From assembly GCA_902464015.1 (NCBI GenBank), contig CABQHM010000077.1, positions 1-12,972 on the forward strand: a DNA stretch of 12,972 nucleotides. The letters are read 5' to 3'. Every line of letters begins with the position of its first letter. Within the stretch, counting starts at the first letter, position 1. The DNA is from an uncultured Coriobacteriales bacterium (GTDB taxonomy: Bacteria > Actinomycetota > Coriobacteriia > Coriobacteriales > UMGS124). Below are positions 1 through 6,320 of this stretch, one piece after another. The translations under genes and the position numbers were made by a program. Under the pieces are notes generated by a model, which was given only the letters and a program-made list of their open reading frames with translations, had not been told where the DNA came from and made no database searches.

Positions 1-69
1 ACGGCCGACTGCCTGGTCAACGGCCGCATCGCCGGCCAGAAGGCCGCAGCCGCCGAGCCCGTCGCCTAA
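1..69 (+). CDS. C-terminal end of a flavoprotein reductase (partial)
   Basis: Only the last 22 codons and a TAA stop lie in the window; the gene starts upstream. The end reads as a GRIAG segment followed by an Ala-rich tail. This resembles the last helix of FAD_binding_2 family reductases (fumarate reductase / succinate dehydrogenase flavoprotein type), where a GRxAG motif closes the FAD-binding domain; compare FGRIA and MGRVIG near the ends of the complete flavoproteins at 9165-10742 and 10900-12672. It is followed 53 bases later by a strong terminator, so it ends a transcription unit. The family call rests on this short tail and the context of other flavoprotein genes and is therefore moderate. 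Confidence 0.55.
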   Translation, partial: TADCLVNGRIAGQKAAAAEPVA

Positions 70-118
70 CAGACGCTAGGGCTCCGAGGGCCCAAGGCCC
101 CGCATGAACCAACCCCCC

Positions 119-207
119 GGGCGGGGCGTCGGCTTCACGGCCGGCGCCCCGTTATTTTTCCTTCGGGTAAAGGTTTTCCGCGAGGTGATTTTGAACCCGC
201 TTGTCAG
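119..207. repeat. 90-bp direct repeat, copy A
   Basis: An 89-bp stretch recurs at 12828-12918 in the same orientation. By eye the copies differ by three substitutions in a hairpin loop, two extra T in the T-run of copy B, and two further substitutions (GGGTAA/GGGCAA and GAACCC/GAGCCC). The left part is an intrinsic terminator. The right ~48 bp, running to CTTGTCAG, is equally conserved and encodes nothing recognisable. A weaker similarity lies further upstream (AGGGCTCCG at 78-86 and 12742-12750). Both copies follow the 3' end of a flavoprotein gene. Confidence 0.85.
123..159 (+). terminator. Intrinsic terminator after the upstream flavoprotein
   Basis: GGGGCGTCGG (123-132) pairs with CCGGCGCCCC (141-150), with one T-G wobble, around an 8-base loop, and is followed by GTTATTTTT. 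It ends the transcript of the partial flavoprotein gene at 1-69. The stem is identical in the second repeat copy while the loop differs at three positions, as expected of a functional hairpin. Confidence 0.85.
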
Positions 208-230
208 TTGTCCTACTGCATCTATATATA
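201..230 (+). promoter_or_regulatory. Possible promoter overlapped by a palindrome
   Basis: TTGTCA (201-206) is one mismatch from the TTGACA -35 consensus. It is followed after 16 bases by TATATA (223-228), and another TATATA register lies at 225-230 with 18-base spacing. The -10 region sits in the middle of the 26-bp palindrome at 214-239, so a repressor bound there would block the promoter. No intact plus-strand gene follows. The first plus-strand coding trace is the flavoprotein remnant ending at 737, so this may be the promoter of a deleted gene. Assigned by eye only. Confidence 0.35.
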
Positions 231-239
231 GATGCAGTA
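214..239. repeat. Perfect 26-bp palindrome, candidate operator
   Basis: Two 13-base arms beginning TACTGCATC and ending GATGCAGTA meet with no spacer at a TATATA centre, with no mismatch. It is AT-rich at the centre and lacks a following T-run, so it is not a normal intrinsic terminator. Length and symmetry fit an operator for a dimeric or tetrameric repressor. It begins seven bases after the end of repeat copy A. Confidence 0.8.
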
Positions 240-321
240 CTCGGTGATGCGGGCATAACGGGGAAAGACGTCAGCCATCATGTCGGGGACGGCTGTATAG
301 CACATTGCCGTATCTCGGCCC

Positions 322-585
322 CTACTCGCCTTGCTGCAATGTCTCGCGGACGCCCCTCTCGGCGTGCCTGCAGAACGTCCGGGCGCCCTCGTTGGCTGGG
401 TCGAACGCGAAGGCCAGGCGCGAGGGCGCGCAGGGGTCGGTCGGTATGGCGACGACTCCCCTGCCCGGCCTGGGGACGTTCAGGCGCTCGAGCGGGACGG
501 GGCGCAGGGTTACGCCGGCGCCCAAGGCGACGTTCACGACGCTGAACGGCCTGTCGGCCAACGCGAGCCTCGAGGTCGCGGTATG
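322..585 (-). pseudogene. 3' remnant of a LysR-type regulator gene
   Basis: Reading the minus strand into a TAG at 322-324 gives about 80 residues that resemble the end of a LysR effector-binding domain. They include a VVNVALGAGVTLRPVP stretch, a RGVVAIP strand, RLAFAF and a closing helix (ARTFCRHAERGVRE). The layout matches the C-terminal ends of the two intact LysR proteins in this window (ALAD...P...L...P...F). Codons are strongly G/C-ending, as in the intact genes. No start codon with a ribosome-binding site and no helix-turn-helix region exist: upstream, at about 575-590, the sequence becomes the end of a flavoprotein gene on the other strand. So the N-terminal two-thirds are deleted. 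Homology is judged by eye; an alternative is an unrelated open frame of a GC-rich region. Confidence 0.45.
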
Positions 586-737
586 AGCAAGGCGACGCCA
601 TCGGCGGCCTGTTCGCCAACGGCAACGACTGCGGCGGCACCTACGCCCACGTCTACCCGTCCCGCTTCACGGGGCTGCACATGGGCAGGACGCTGTCGTT
701 CGCCTGGCACATCGCCCACGAACTGGCAGAGAAGTAG
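585..737 (+). pseudogene. 3' remnant of a FAD flavoprotein reductase gene
   Basis: The frame ending at TAG 735-737 encodes a typical C-terminus of coriobacterial FAD_binding_2 reductases. It has GLFANGNDCGG, then TYAHVYPSRFTG, then LHMGRTLSFAWHIAHELAEK. This corresponds to the G(L/I)xAxG, substrate and FAD-closing helix segments of the complete flavoproteins downstream. About 50 residues are recognisable, against 525-590 for full-length relatives. There is no start codon with a ribosome-binding site, and the recognisable part begins abruptly at about 585, next to the minus-strand LysR remnant. The frame stays open back to 546 but that part (many Arg) looks like a shadow. A proper terminator follows at 787-826, so this was once the end of a real transcription unit. 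Confidence 0.7.
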
Positions 738-786
738 GACCTGGCAAAGGCTCGGGCCAACCGTCTCGCCTGCGGATGAAACCGCA

Positions 787-826
787 CGCCGCCCTGGGGG
801 AGTTCCCCTCCGGGGCGGCGTTTTTT
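787..826 (+). terminator. Intrinsic terminator after the flavoprotein remnant
   Basis: CGCCGCCC (787-794) pairs perfectly with GGGCGGCG (813-820) and is followed by six T (821-826). The loop contains a second small hairpin (GGGGGA / TCCCC). It lies 49 bases after the stop of the flavoprotein remnant and marks the original end of that gene. Confidence 0.85.
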
Positions 827-1305
827 GCCTGCACTGTGACGGCGCAGCTCGGTTCTTTGCGGGCACCACCTGCGAGAACGCCGTGGGGCCCGCTGCCGTG
901 AGCCATGCAGGCCGCGCGGCGGAGGCCAGACAGCCAGCCGTGCACCCCTGGTCATGCGGATGGGATCAGCCGAGTGCGGGGCAGTCTTCCTTGCTATGAC
1001 GTTCGCCCGCTGAGGCAAGCGCCCCCGTCGGGCCCATGAATCCCGCATCGTCGCAGGCGTTTGTCACGCGCCTGCTTGTGGGGCACAACGAATGTTGGAC
1101 CGCAGTCTTGGTGCGACCGTGGTCGGCAGCTGTGGGGGCGTTTGCCATCGGTACGTCCAGGTTCGCTTTGGCACCCTTGTCGCAGGGCAAACGCGGTTGC
1201 GACGGAATGGGGACTATGTCCATGGGGCCCATCTGGACCCCTTCATTTCATCCACGATTTGCCTGCCGTCGCACGGTACCGAAAAACAGTGGACAGCCTT
1301 CGCCT
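827..1305. other. 479-bp stretch with no recognisable gene
   Basis: It lies between the terminator at 787-826 and the end of dmsB. No frame on either strand gives a recognisable protein or a start with a good ribosome-binding site. The longest short frames (966-1232 minus and the beginning of the 1036-2721 plus frame) show no motif. The only structure seen is GCAGGCG (1053-1059) pairing with CGCCTGC (1069-1075) around a 9-base loop, without a T-run. No clear terminator for the dmsAB transcript was found here. It may be decayed coding sequence left by the same rearrangements as at 322-737. Confidence 0.6.
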
Positions 1306-1923
1306 TTACACAACCTCGAGCGGATTTGCCACGTGGCCGTCTCCGCCATCCCAGGGTTGGGCGTGCGGTCCGGCCTTGATGAAGAAGTTGGGTCCGGTAA
1401 AAGGTTCGGGCAATGGGGCCAAGGCCGCCTGTTCACCCTGGGCGCCCATAACGTCCGCCTCGCCGAACTCCAAAGCGCGCATGGGGCATGCTTCCACACA
1501 GATAGGCTGCTTGCCGGTGGTCACGCGATCGGCGCAACCGTCGCACTTCACGCTGCACCCCAGGACCTCGTCAATGTAGGGGGCACCGTAAGAGCAGGCG
1601 TCGGCACAGGAGCCGCATCCTATGCATGTTTCAGCATCGACAAGTACGAGATCGGTCGTAGGGTCCCTGTGCATGGCGCCCGTGGGACAGGCTTCTATGC
1701 AAGCGGGGGCGTCGCAGTGGTTGCACGCCATCGATACGTGGTAGACGTAGGACGTCGTGGTCCATGTGCTGTCCTCCCCTTCCGTCCAATCGCCGCCCTC
1801 ATAGTCAAAGATGCGGCGCAGTGTGTGTTCGGTGCCCAAGTCCTTATAGTCCTTGCATGCGAGCTCGCAAGTCTTGCAGCCCGTGCAGCGCGTGCTGTCA
1901 AAAAAGAATGCGTACCGCGACAT
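1306..1923 (-). CDS. dmsB: DmsB-like four-cluster iron-sulfur subunit
   Basis: This is the electron-transfer subunit of a DMSO-reductase-type enzyme. It passes electrons through four [4Fe-4S] clusters to the molybdenum subunit encoded immediately upstream. It has 205 residues, the length of E. coli DmsB, and the same opening pattern (RCTGCKTCELACKDYKDL). Cysteines group as 13/16/19/23, 67/70/75/79, 100/103/106/110 and 127/130/142/146. Cys103, at the position that is Trp in nitrate reductase NarH, is Cys here, so four cubane clusters are expected. An extra Cys123 lies before the last group, and the Pro after the third group (CPYGAP in E. coli) is Ser111. No signal peptide is present; DmsB normally crosses the membrane bound to the Tat-targeted A subunit. 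The start is the ATG 12 bases after the dmsA stop, preceded by GGGAG. The substrate is set by DmsA and is unknown. Confidence 0.93.
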   Translation of the reverse strand: MSRYAFFFDSTRCTGCKTCELACKDYKDLGTEHTLRRIFDYEGGDWTEGEDSTWTTTSYVYHVSMACNHCDAPACIEACPTGAMHRDPTTDLVLVDAETCIGCGSCADACSYGAPYIDEVLGCSVKCDGCADRVTTGKQPICVEACPMRALEFGEADVMGAQGEQAALAPLPEPFTGPNFFIKAGPHAQPWDGGDGHVANPLEVV

Positions 1924-1935
1924 CGTCTTTCTCCC

Positions 1936-4362
1936 TTACAGCTTCTCGACCTGGGCGAGAACCGAGTTGGACGGGTTGTGTTTGGCGAGCGGCGACCAGT
2001 GGTGGCTCACCAGCGTGTTGATGCAACCGCCCACATCTACGCCCGTGTCATCGAGCTCGCGCATTTTTCCGTGCTCCATGGCAATCGCCCCGGGAATGAT
2101 GCGAGGCGTCACGCGCGCCTCGATGTGCAGCTCCCCGCGGTCGTTGAACACGCGCACCATGTCGCCGCTCTCGATGCCGCGCTCGGCGGCGTCCCTGGGG
2201 TTAATCCACAGCTGATGGCGGTTGGCCTGGTTCAAGAGCTCAATCTGGTTCCACTTGGACTGGTAGCGGTTCTTGGCCTTCCAGGTCGAAAGCAGCAGCG
2301 GATACTGATCGTCGGCATCTTCCCAGCTCTCATAGCCGGGGTTGTACATGGGGATGGGACTGATGACGTCGCGGGGGTCGTCGAGTTCCCAGGTCTCGGC
2401 AAAGTGTGCGATAGGCTCGGAGTAAACCTCGATCTTTCCCGACGGGGAATCGAGGGGGCTTCCCTCGGGGTCGGCCCTGAACGCCGAGAGAGCCGGCTTG
2501 GACTCCACCTTCTGGTACCACCAACCCTGGGCCATGCCCTCCTCGAGTGTGGGGATTCCGGGATAATAACCCGAGTCATATGCACCCTGATAGGCCTGCT
2601 TCACCTTATCGTCGAGGTCCATTCCCTCGGTGAACTCCTCGCGCACGCCAAAGCGCTCGGCAACGTCGGAGAGCCAGTCGAACTCCCGGCGGCAGCCTGT
2701 GGGCGGCTCCTGCACCTTTGAGCCGAACATGAAGCTCATGTGTCCCGCGTAGAGCGTGCTCGCAAAGTGCATCTGCTCGTAGTTCATGATTTCGGGAAGC
2801 ATCAAGTCACAGTATTTCATCGACGAGGTCATGAAAAAGTCCGAGCCCACGATAAACTCAGCCTTGGTCTCGTCCTCGAGCACCGATGCCGCCCAGTTGA
2901 CGTCGGAGTTCTGGTTGACAAGCATGTTTGTACCGCGGGCGTAGATGAACTTCGCGCTGGTGTGCAGGCGGTCGCCGCCAATGAGGCCGCCGCGCAGGTC
3001 GGTAAACTCCTCGCCTCGCTCGATGACTTCGATGCGCTTGGTGATGGGAATCTGCACTTTGATGGGGTTTTCGCCTGCACTGTAGCTACCGATCCAAGGA
3101 CCGGCGGGGGCGGTGCCCTTGTTGAGTCCGTTGCTCGTTCCCGGAAGTCCGAACTGACCCGACACGATGGGGATCATCATGATGGCACGCGTGGCGTTCT
3201 CGCCGTTTGTGCGCCGTTGCACGCCGCATCCAGCGCCGATGAAGGCGGCTTTGGCGCTGGCGATGTCGTGGGCGAGCTCATAAATCTTATTCACAGGAAT
3301 CTGCGTTATGGGAGAAGCCCATTCCGGCGTCTTGGGGACGCCGTCATAGCCGGTCCCCATGATGTAGTCCTTATAGGAGAGGTGTTTGCCCTTGGCGCTC
3401 TCGGGCATGCTCTCCTCGTCATAGCCCTGGCAGTAGCGCCGCAGGGCCTCCTCGTCGGCGATGCCCTCGGTGATGAACACATAGCACAAGGCGCTGGCCA
3501 GGGCGGCATCGGTGCCGGGTCGGATGGGCAACCACTCCTCACCGCGGCCTGCCTCCTCACTTCCCTGGCGGATGTCGACATTGATGAAGCGGGCTCCGTT
3601 CTCACGTGCGCGAACGATGTCGTACATCCAGTTACCGCCGCTCAGGCGACTCGTGGCGGCGCTTGAGCCAAAGAGCACGATGAGGTCGGCGTCGCGCATA
3701 TGGGAGCTCTCGCTGCCCTCCCATGCCGAAGAAAGCTGCGGGATGTACGCCCCGTGCAGCATATAGCCGGCGCCGAAGTCGGCTTGGGTCTGGGAGTCGG
3801 TGCCGTAGGAACCCAGGCTTCCGCCCAAAAGGTTCATCAGGCGCGTGAAGAGGCCTCCTCCGCTGTTCGCGGTACCGTCAGCGGAAACTCTGAAAACCGC
3901 TTCATTGCCGTAGGTGTCGATCACATGGCCGAGCTTTTCGGCAAAAAGATCGATGGCCTCCTCCCAGCTGATAGGTTCGAACAGTCCCTCGCCGCGCTTG
4001 GCGCCCTCTACACGCTTGAACGGCTGGGTGAGGCGGTCGGGATGGTTGATCCAGCGACGCTGCGAACGGCCGCGCACGCACGCACGCAGCTCCTCGCCCC
4101 CGAACTCTTTGTTGCCGGTGGTATCTCCCTCGATATAAGTGATCGATCCGTCTAACACGTGGAACTGCAGCGGGCACTTTCCCACGCCGCAACCTGAGCA
4201 GGCGTTCCAGACCACCTGCTCTTCTGGCTCGGCGGCAACGGACTTAGTCGTGGCGAATACTTCACCCTTGTTCGCTAAGCTTGCCGCGGCGACGGCTGCC
4301 AGGGCGGTTCCCGCCACGAACGACCTACGAGTCGGGGCATTGTGCCCTATCGCTTCCCCCAT
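1936..4362 (-). CDS. dmsA: DmsA-like molybdopterin oxidoreductase, Tat-exported
   Basis: Catalytic subunit of an extracytoplasmic DMSO-reductase-family enzyme, which reduces an S- or N-oxide or a related acceptor at a bis-MGD molybdenum site. It has 808 residues from the ATG at 4362, chosen because GGAGGAGAGG lies just upstream and the protein then begins with a Tat signal (TRRSFVAG, residues 11-18, hydrophobic stretch, likely cut near residue 37). A [4Fe-4S] site follows (Cys55, 58, 63, 95; Cx2Cx4C rather than the Cx3Cx3C of E. coli DmsA). Segments closely matching recalled E. coli DmsA include EWLPIRPGTDAAL, TPEWASPIT, PSGKIEVYS, VRVFNDRGELHIEARVTPR, and GGCIN with SPLAK near the end. Ser190 in YGTDSQTQ aligns with the Mo-ligand Ser of DmsA. 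It is co-transcribed with dmsB; no dmsC/NrfD-type anchor follows. The true acceptor (DMSO, TMAO, methionine or biotin sulfoxide, other) cannot be decided. Confidence 0.92.
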   Translation of the reverse strand: MGEAIGHNAPTRRSFVAGTALAAVAAASLANKGEVFATTKSVAAEPEEQVVWNACSGCGVGKCPLQFHVLDGSITYIEGDTTGNKEFGGEELRACVRGRSQRRWINHPDRLTQPFKRVEGAKRGEGLFEPISWEEAIDLFAEKLGHVIDTYGNEAVFRVSADGTANSGGGLFTRLMNLLGGSLGSYGTDSQTQADFGAGYMLHGAYIPQLSSAWEGSESSHMRDADLIVLFGSSAATSRLSGGNWMYDIVRARENGARFINVDIRQGSEEAGRGEEWLPIRPGTDAALASALCYVFITEGIADEEALRRYCQGYDEESMPESAKGKHLSYKDYIMGTGYDGVPKTPEWASPITQIPVNKIYELAHDIASAKAAFIGAGCGVQRRTNGENATRAIMMIPIVSGQFGLPGTSNGLNKGTAPAGPWIGSYSAGENPIKVQIPITKRIEVIERGEEFTDLRGGLIGGDRLHTSAKFIYARGTNMLVNQNSDVNWAASVLEDETKAEFIVGSDFFMTSSMKYCDLMLPEIMNYEQMHFASTLYAGHMSFMFGSKVQEPPTGCRREFDWLSDVAERFGVREEFTEGMDLDDKVKQAYQGAYDSGYYPGIPTLEEGMAQGWWYQKVESKPALSAFRADPEGSPLDSPSGKIEVYSEPIAHFAETWELDDPRDVISPIPMYNPGYESWEDADDQYPLLLSTWKAKNRYQSKWNQIELLNQANRHQLWINPRDAAERGIESGDMVRVFNDRGELHIEARVTPRIIPGAIAMEHGKMRELDDTGVDVGGCINTLVSHHWSPLAKHNPSNSVLAQVEKL

Positions 4363-4385
4363 ATTCCTCTCCTCCTGTATAGCAT

Positions 4386-4415
4386 GCGCCCCCGGACGGC
4401 TAGGCACGGGGGCGC
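4386..4415 (-). promoter_or_regulatory. Hairpin in the dmsA leader
   Basis: GCGCCCCCG (4386-4394) and CGGGGGCGC (4407-4415) form a perfect 9-bp stem with a 12-base loop in the untranslated leader of dmsA, about ten bases upstream of its ribosome-binding site. There is no T-run, so it is not a plain terminator. It could stabilise the mRNA or control access to the ribosome-binding site. Confidence 0.5.
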
Positions 4416-4443
4416 TGGTCCTGCTACTATGGTAGGAGTGTTT

Positions 4444-4464
4444 AACTGAGTTCTTATTTCAGTT
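4444..4464. promoter_or_regulatory. Inverted repeat in the dmsA / LysR divergent region
   Basis: AACTGA (4444-4449) and TCAGTT (4459-4464) form a perfect 6-bp inverted repeat with a 9-base spacer, in the 204-bp region between dmsA (minus) and the LysR gene (plus). LysR regulators usually bind dyads of about this size between themselves and a divergent target, so this is a candidate site. No convincing -35/-10 pair was found by eye on either strand here. Confidence 0.4.
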
Positions 4465-4566
4465 TTTTGGACGCCTCCTTGCTTTGTTGAGACTGTTTGT
4501 AAGCACGGTGGGTGTTCGGTTTTTGCAAACGCCGTTCGATCACGCGGCAGCAAAGGGGCGTGCAAG

Positions 4567-5493
4567 GTGAAGACCGAGTACATGCGCGAGTTTGTTCATA
4601 CGGCAAAAACCTTCGCCCTTCGAGAGTCTGCCCGGGATCTGTTTCTGTCCCCGGCCGCGCTCAGCGCCCATATCAAAGCCATCGAGTCCGAGTTGGGTGC
4701 CGACCTGTTCAAGCAGTCGCCCAACGGGGGGCTCGCCCTTACCAAGCTCGGCATAATTTTTTTAGGAAAAGTCGAGAGCGTTCTGCACTCCTATGACGTG
4801 ATGATGAGGGACTGCGCGCGCATCATCGAACAAGACGCCTGCAGCGTGAAATTCGTCGTGCAGCGTCTTCTGTTCCCTTGCGAGCTCTCGATTCTCAAAA
4901 ACATAGCGGTGCCGCAGTTCAAAGTGGTGCAGGAATATGGGGATCCAGTCCGTGAGCTCATCCAGGGCGAAGCTGATGTCGTGCTCGTGGGAGAGTATTT
5001 TGATACCGATTGGCTCGAAACCGTCGCATGCCAAAACAATCTGGGCTACGAAGTTCTTGGTGAGATTCCCTATTGCTTCACAGCCTCAAACACGTCGACG
5101 CTCTCTGGTATCGGGGAGCTTGGCAGCTCCGACCTCGAAGGCCATGAGCTGTGCGTTACCACCGCCCCGCTTAACTTCGAGCGCTGGAAGGAAAGCGTGA
5201 GGCGACTAACGGGCCTCAATCTGTCGACCATACCGCTCAACCCCCTGTACGCCTGGGATGAAGGCGCGATGAGCATGGCCTTGGCCGACGATACATCGGT
5301 CGCGCTCATGCCGACCCATTGGGTTCGCCAGCGACTCAATCCAGAGGAGATCACCTGTTGGGAACGACTGGACGGAAGGCCGCTCCGCATGCCCGACATC
5401 TTGCTTTGGCGCAATGACCCTGCCTGCCCCGACGCCCAAAAGTTTGCAAAGACGTTCATCGACCGACGAAACGAGCGGGGAGAGCGAGTCTAG
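4567..5493 (+). CDS. LysR-family transcriptional regulator, divergent from dmsA
   Basis: A 308-residue cytoplasmic regulator, the usual LysR length. The N-terminal winged helix-turn-helix spans about residues 5-65, with the core at 18-40 (ALRESARDLFLSPAALSAHI) and the conserved IESELGADLF end. The remaining two-thirds form the effector-binding domain, with strands such as EADVVLVGEYFD in its middle. The start is GTG at 4567 with AAAGGGG eight bases upstream; an in-frame ATG at 4582 is possible but would trim the first helix. It is transcribed away from dmsAB across a 204-bp region, the classic arrangement for a LysR activator of the neighbouring operon, so it probably senses the acceptor of that reductase. 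The effector is unknown. Its end is closed by the bidirectional terminator at 5517-5564. Confidence 0.92.
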   Translation: MKTEYMREFVHTAKTFALRESARDLFLSPAALSAHIKAIESELGADLFKQSPNGGLALTKLGIIFLGKVESVLHSYDVMMRDCARIIEQDACSVKFVVQRLLFPCELSILKNIAVPQFKVVQEYGDPVRELIQGEADVVLVGEYFDTDWLETVACQNNLGYEVLGEIPYCFTASNTSTLSGIGELGSSDLEGHELCVTTAPLNFERWKESVRRLTGLNLSTIPLNPLYAWDEGAMSMALADDTSVALMPTHWVRQRLNPEEITCWERLDGRPLRMPDILLWRNDPACPDAQKFAKTFIDRRNERGERV

Positions 5494-5516
5494 GGCGCAG
5501 AGGGGCAGGAAGTGCC

Positions 5517-5564
5517 AAAGGCCCCAGCCTGATGGAAAATCTCCCGTCAGGCTGGGGCCTTTTT
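5517..5564. terminator. Bidirectional terminator between convergent genes
   Basis: A perfect 16-bp stem (5517-5532 with 5547-5562) encloses a 14-base loop. The arm begins AAAGGCCCCAGC and its complement ends GGGGCC before a T-run. Because the A-run and T-run flank the GC stem on both sides, it works in either direction. It ends the LysR transcript from the left and the cytochrome transcript from the right. Confidence 0.92.
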
Positions 5565-5597
5565 GATGCACGAGAAAGTCTCGCGGTCAATATCGGC

Positions 5598-6212
5598 TTA
5601 GTGGCATGTACCGCATTCGAATGTGCCGGTGTGGTGGCACCCAGTGCAGGTGTTCATGGCTGCTGTCGTTGACGATTGCTCTTTGTGCATGGAATGGCAG
5701 TCGAGGCAGTCGATCTTCTCGTGTTCCTCCACCGCCGGCAGGTCGTGGGGGTTCACCGTCCTGCCAACGCCGTCGGTAAGAGCCTGCTCCTCTTGGGTGG
5801 CCGCCGCAAGTTCCTCGTAACTCCCGTGGCATGAGATGCACAGCTCCGTGCTGATTTTTGCCTTACGCAAGCGCTTGGGCATGCGATCGTCGGCCGTTGC
5901 GCCGTCGTGCACCTTCTCGAGGGCTTTCGCATCGGAGTGGCAGCTCGTGCAGGAAAGCGCGGCGTGGGCCGCCGCCAACGGCGTAGTGTCGTCGACAGTC
6001 TCATCAGTAGCGATGGCTCCGTCTTTGGCCTCGGCAGGTCCAGCCTTTTCCTCAATGGCCGCCTCCTGTGTGGCCGCCTCCTTGGTGTGGCACGCGCCGC
6101 AACTGGAATCCATCGACCACGTCGTGCCGCCTTCTGCGGCAAACGCAGCCGCCGAGTTCAGGCATCCGATCAATGCGCAGGCGACAACGGTCACAACAAC
6201 ACTCTTCCTCAT
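5598..6212 (-). CDS. Secreted hexaheme cytochrome c
   Basis: A 204-residue protein with a signal peptide (MRKS, hydrophobic residues 5-18, AFA near 23-25) and six CxxCH heme sites: CGACH 38-42, CTSCH 88-92, CISCH 125-129, CLDCH 169-173, CTGCH 189-193 and CGTCH 200-204. The last heme-binding His is the final residue. Exactly six other His occur in the mature part (83, 102, 156, 164, 176, 194), enough for bis-His ligation of every heme. It likely carries electrons outside the membrane to secreted reductases such as the nearby Tat flavoproteins, which have no heme domain of their own. LIGC at 14-17 also fits a lipobox, so a lipid-anchored form is possible. The start ATG at 6212 has AGGAG six bases upstream; an in-frame extension to 6302 lacks this and would bury the signal peptide. 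No membrane quinol-oxidising partner is in the window. The family is cytochrome c3/NrfB-like in the broad sense; the exact class is uncertain. Confidence 0.9.
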   Translation of the reverse strand: MRKSVVVTVVACALIGCLNSAAAFAAEGGTTWSMDSSCGACHTKEAATQEAAIEEKAGPAEAKDGAIATDETVDDTTPLAAAHAALSCTSCHSDAKALEKVHDGATADDRMPKRLRKAKISTELCISCHGSYEELAAATQEEQALTDGVGRTVNPHDLPAVEEHEKIDCLDCHSMHKEQSSTTAAMNTCTGCHHTGTFECGTCH

Positions 6213-6239
6213 AAGGTGCTCCTCTCCAAACAGGGAATC

Positions 6240-6276
6240 AAAAAACGCAGGTCCCCGCACGCTGCGAGGCCCTGCG
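6240..6276 (-). terminator. Intrinsic terminator in the cytochrome leader (possible attenuator)
   Basis: On the minus strand CGCAGG (6276-6271) pairs with CCTGCG (6251-6246). Inside it CCTCGCA pairs with TGCGGGG (one wobble) around a GCG loop, and six T follow. It lies 92 bases after the end of the second LysR gene, which it should terminate. However, only 27 bases separate it from the cytochrome start, too few for a promoter plus ribosome-binding site. The cytochrome promoter must therefore lie upstream of the terminator, placing it in the cytochrome leader. Confidence 0.8.
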
Positions 6277-6320
6277 CTAAAAGTACCGATTTCCAAAGCC
6301 ATACTAGAAATGCCGATTTA

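Noticed and set aside
119..207. Repeat tail as an att site or tRNA 3' end
   Set aside because: It does not fold as a tRNA end, there is no CCA, and no integrase gene lies in the window.
201..545. Arg-rich plus-strand frames over 201-999
   Set aside because: Their composition is typical of GC-rich shadow frames and they lack ribosome-binding sites; only the end of the flavoprotein remnant frame shows homology.
1036..2721. A 561-codon plus-strand open frame opposite dmsB and dmsA
   Set aside because: It is antisense to two well-recognised genes, has no family motifs, and arises from strong G/C third-position bias.
4363..4407. Earlier dmsA start at 4407
   Set aside because: It would put residues before the Tat signal and run through the ribosome-binding site at 4366-4375.
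6213..6302. Earlier cytochrome start at 6302
   Set aside because: It would translate the terminator hairpin and bury the signal peptide 30 residues inside the protein.
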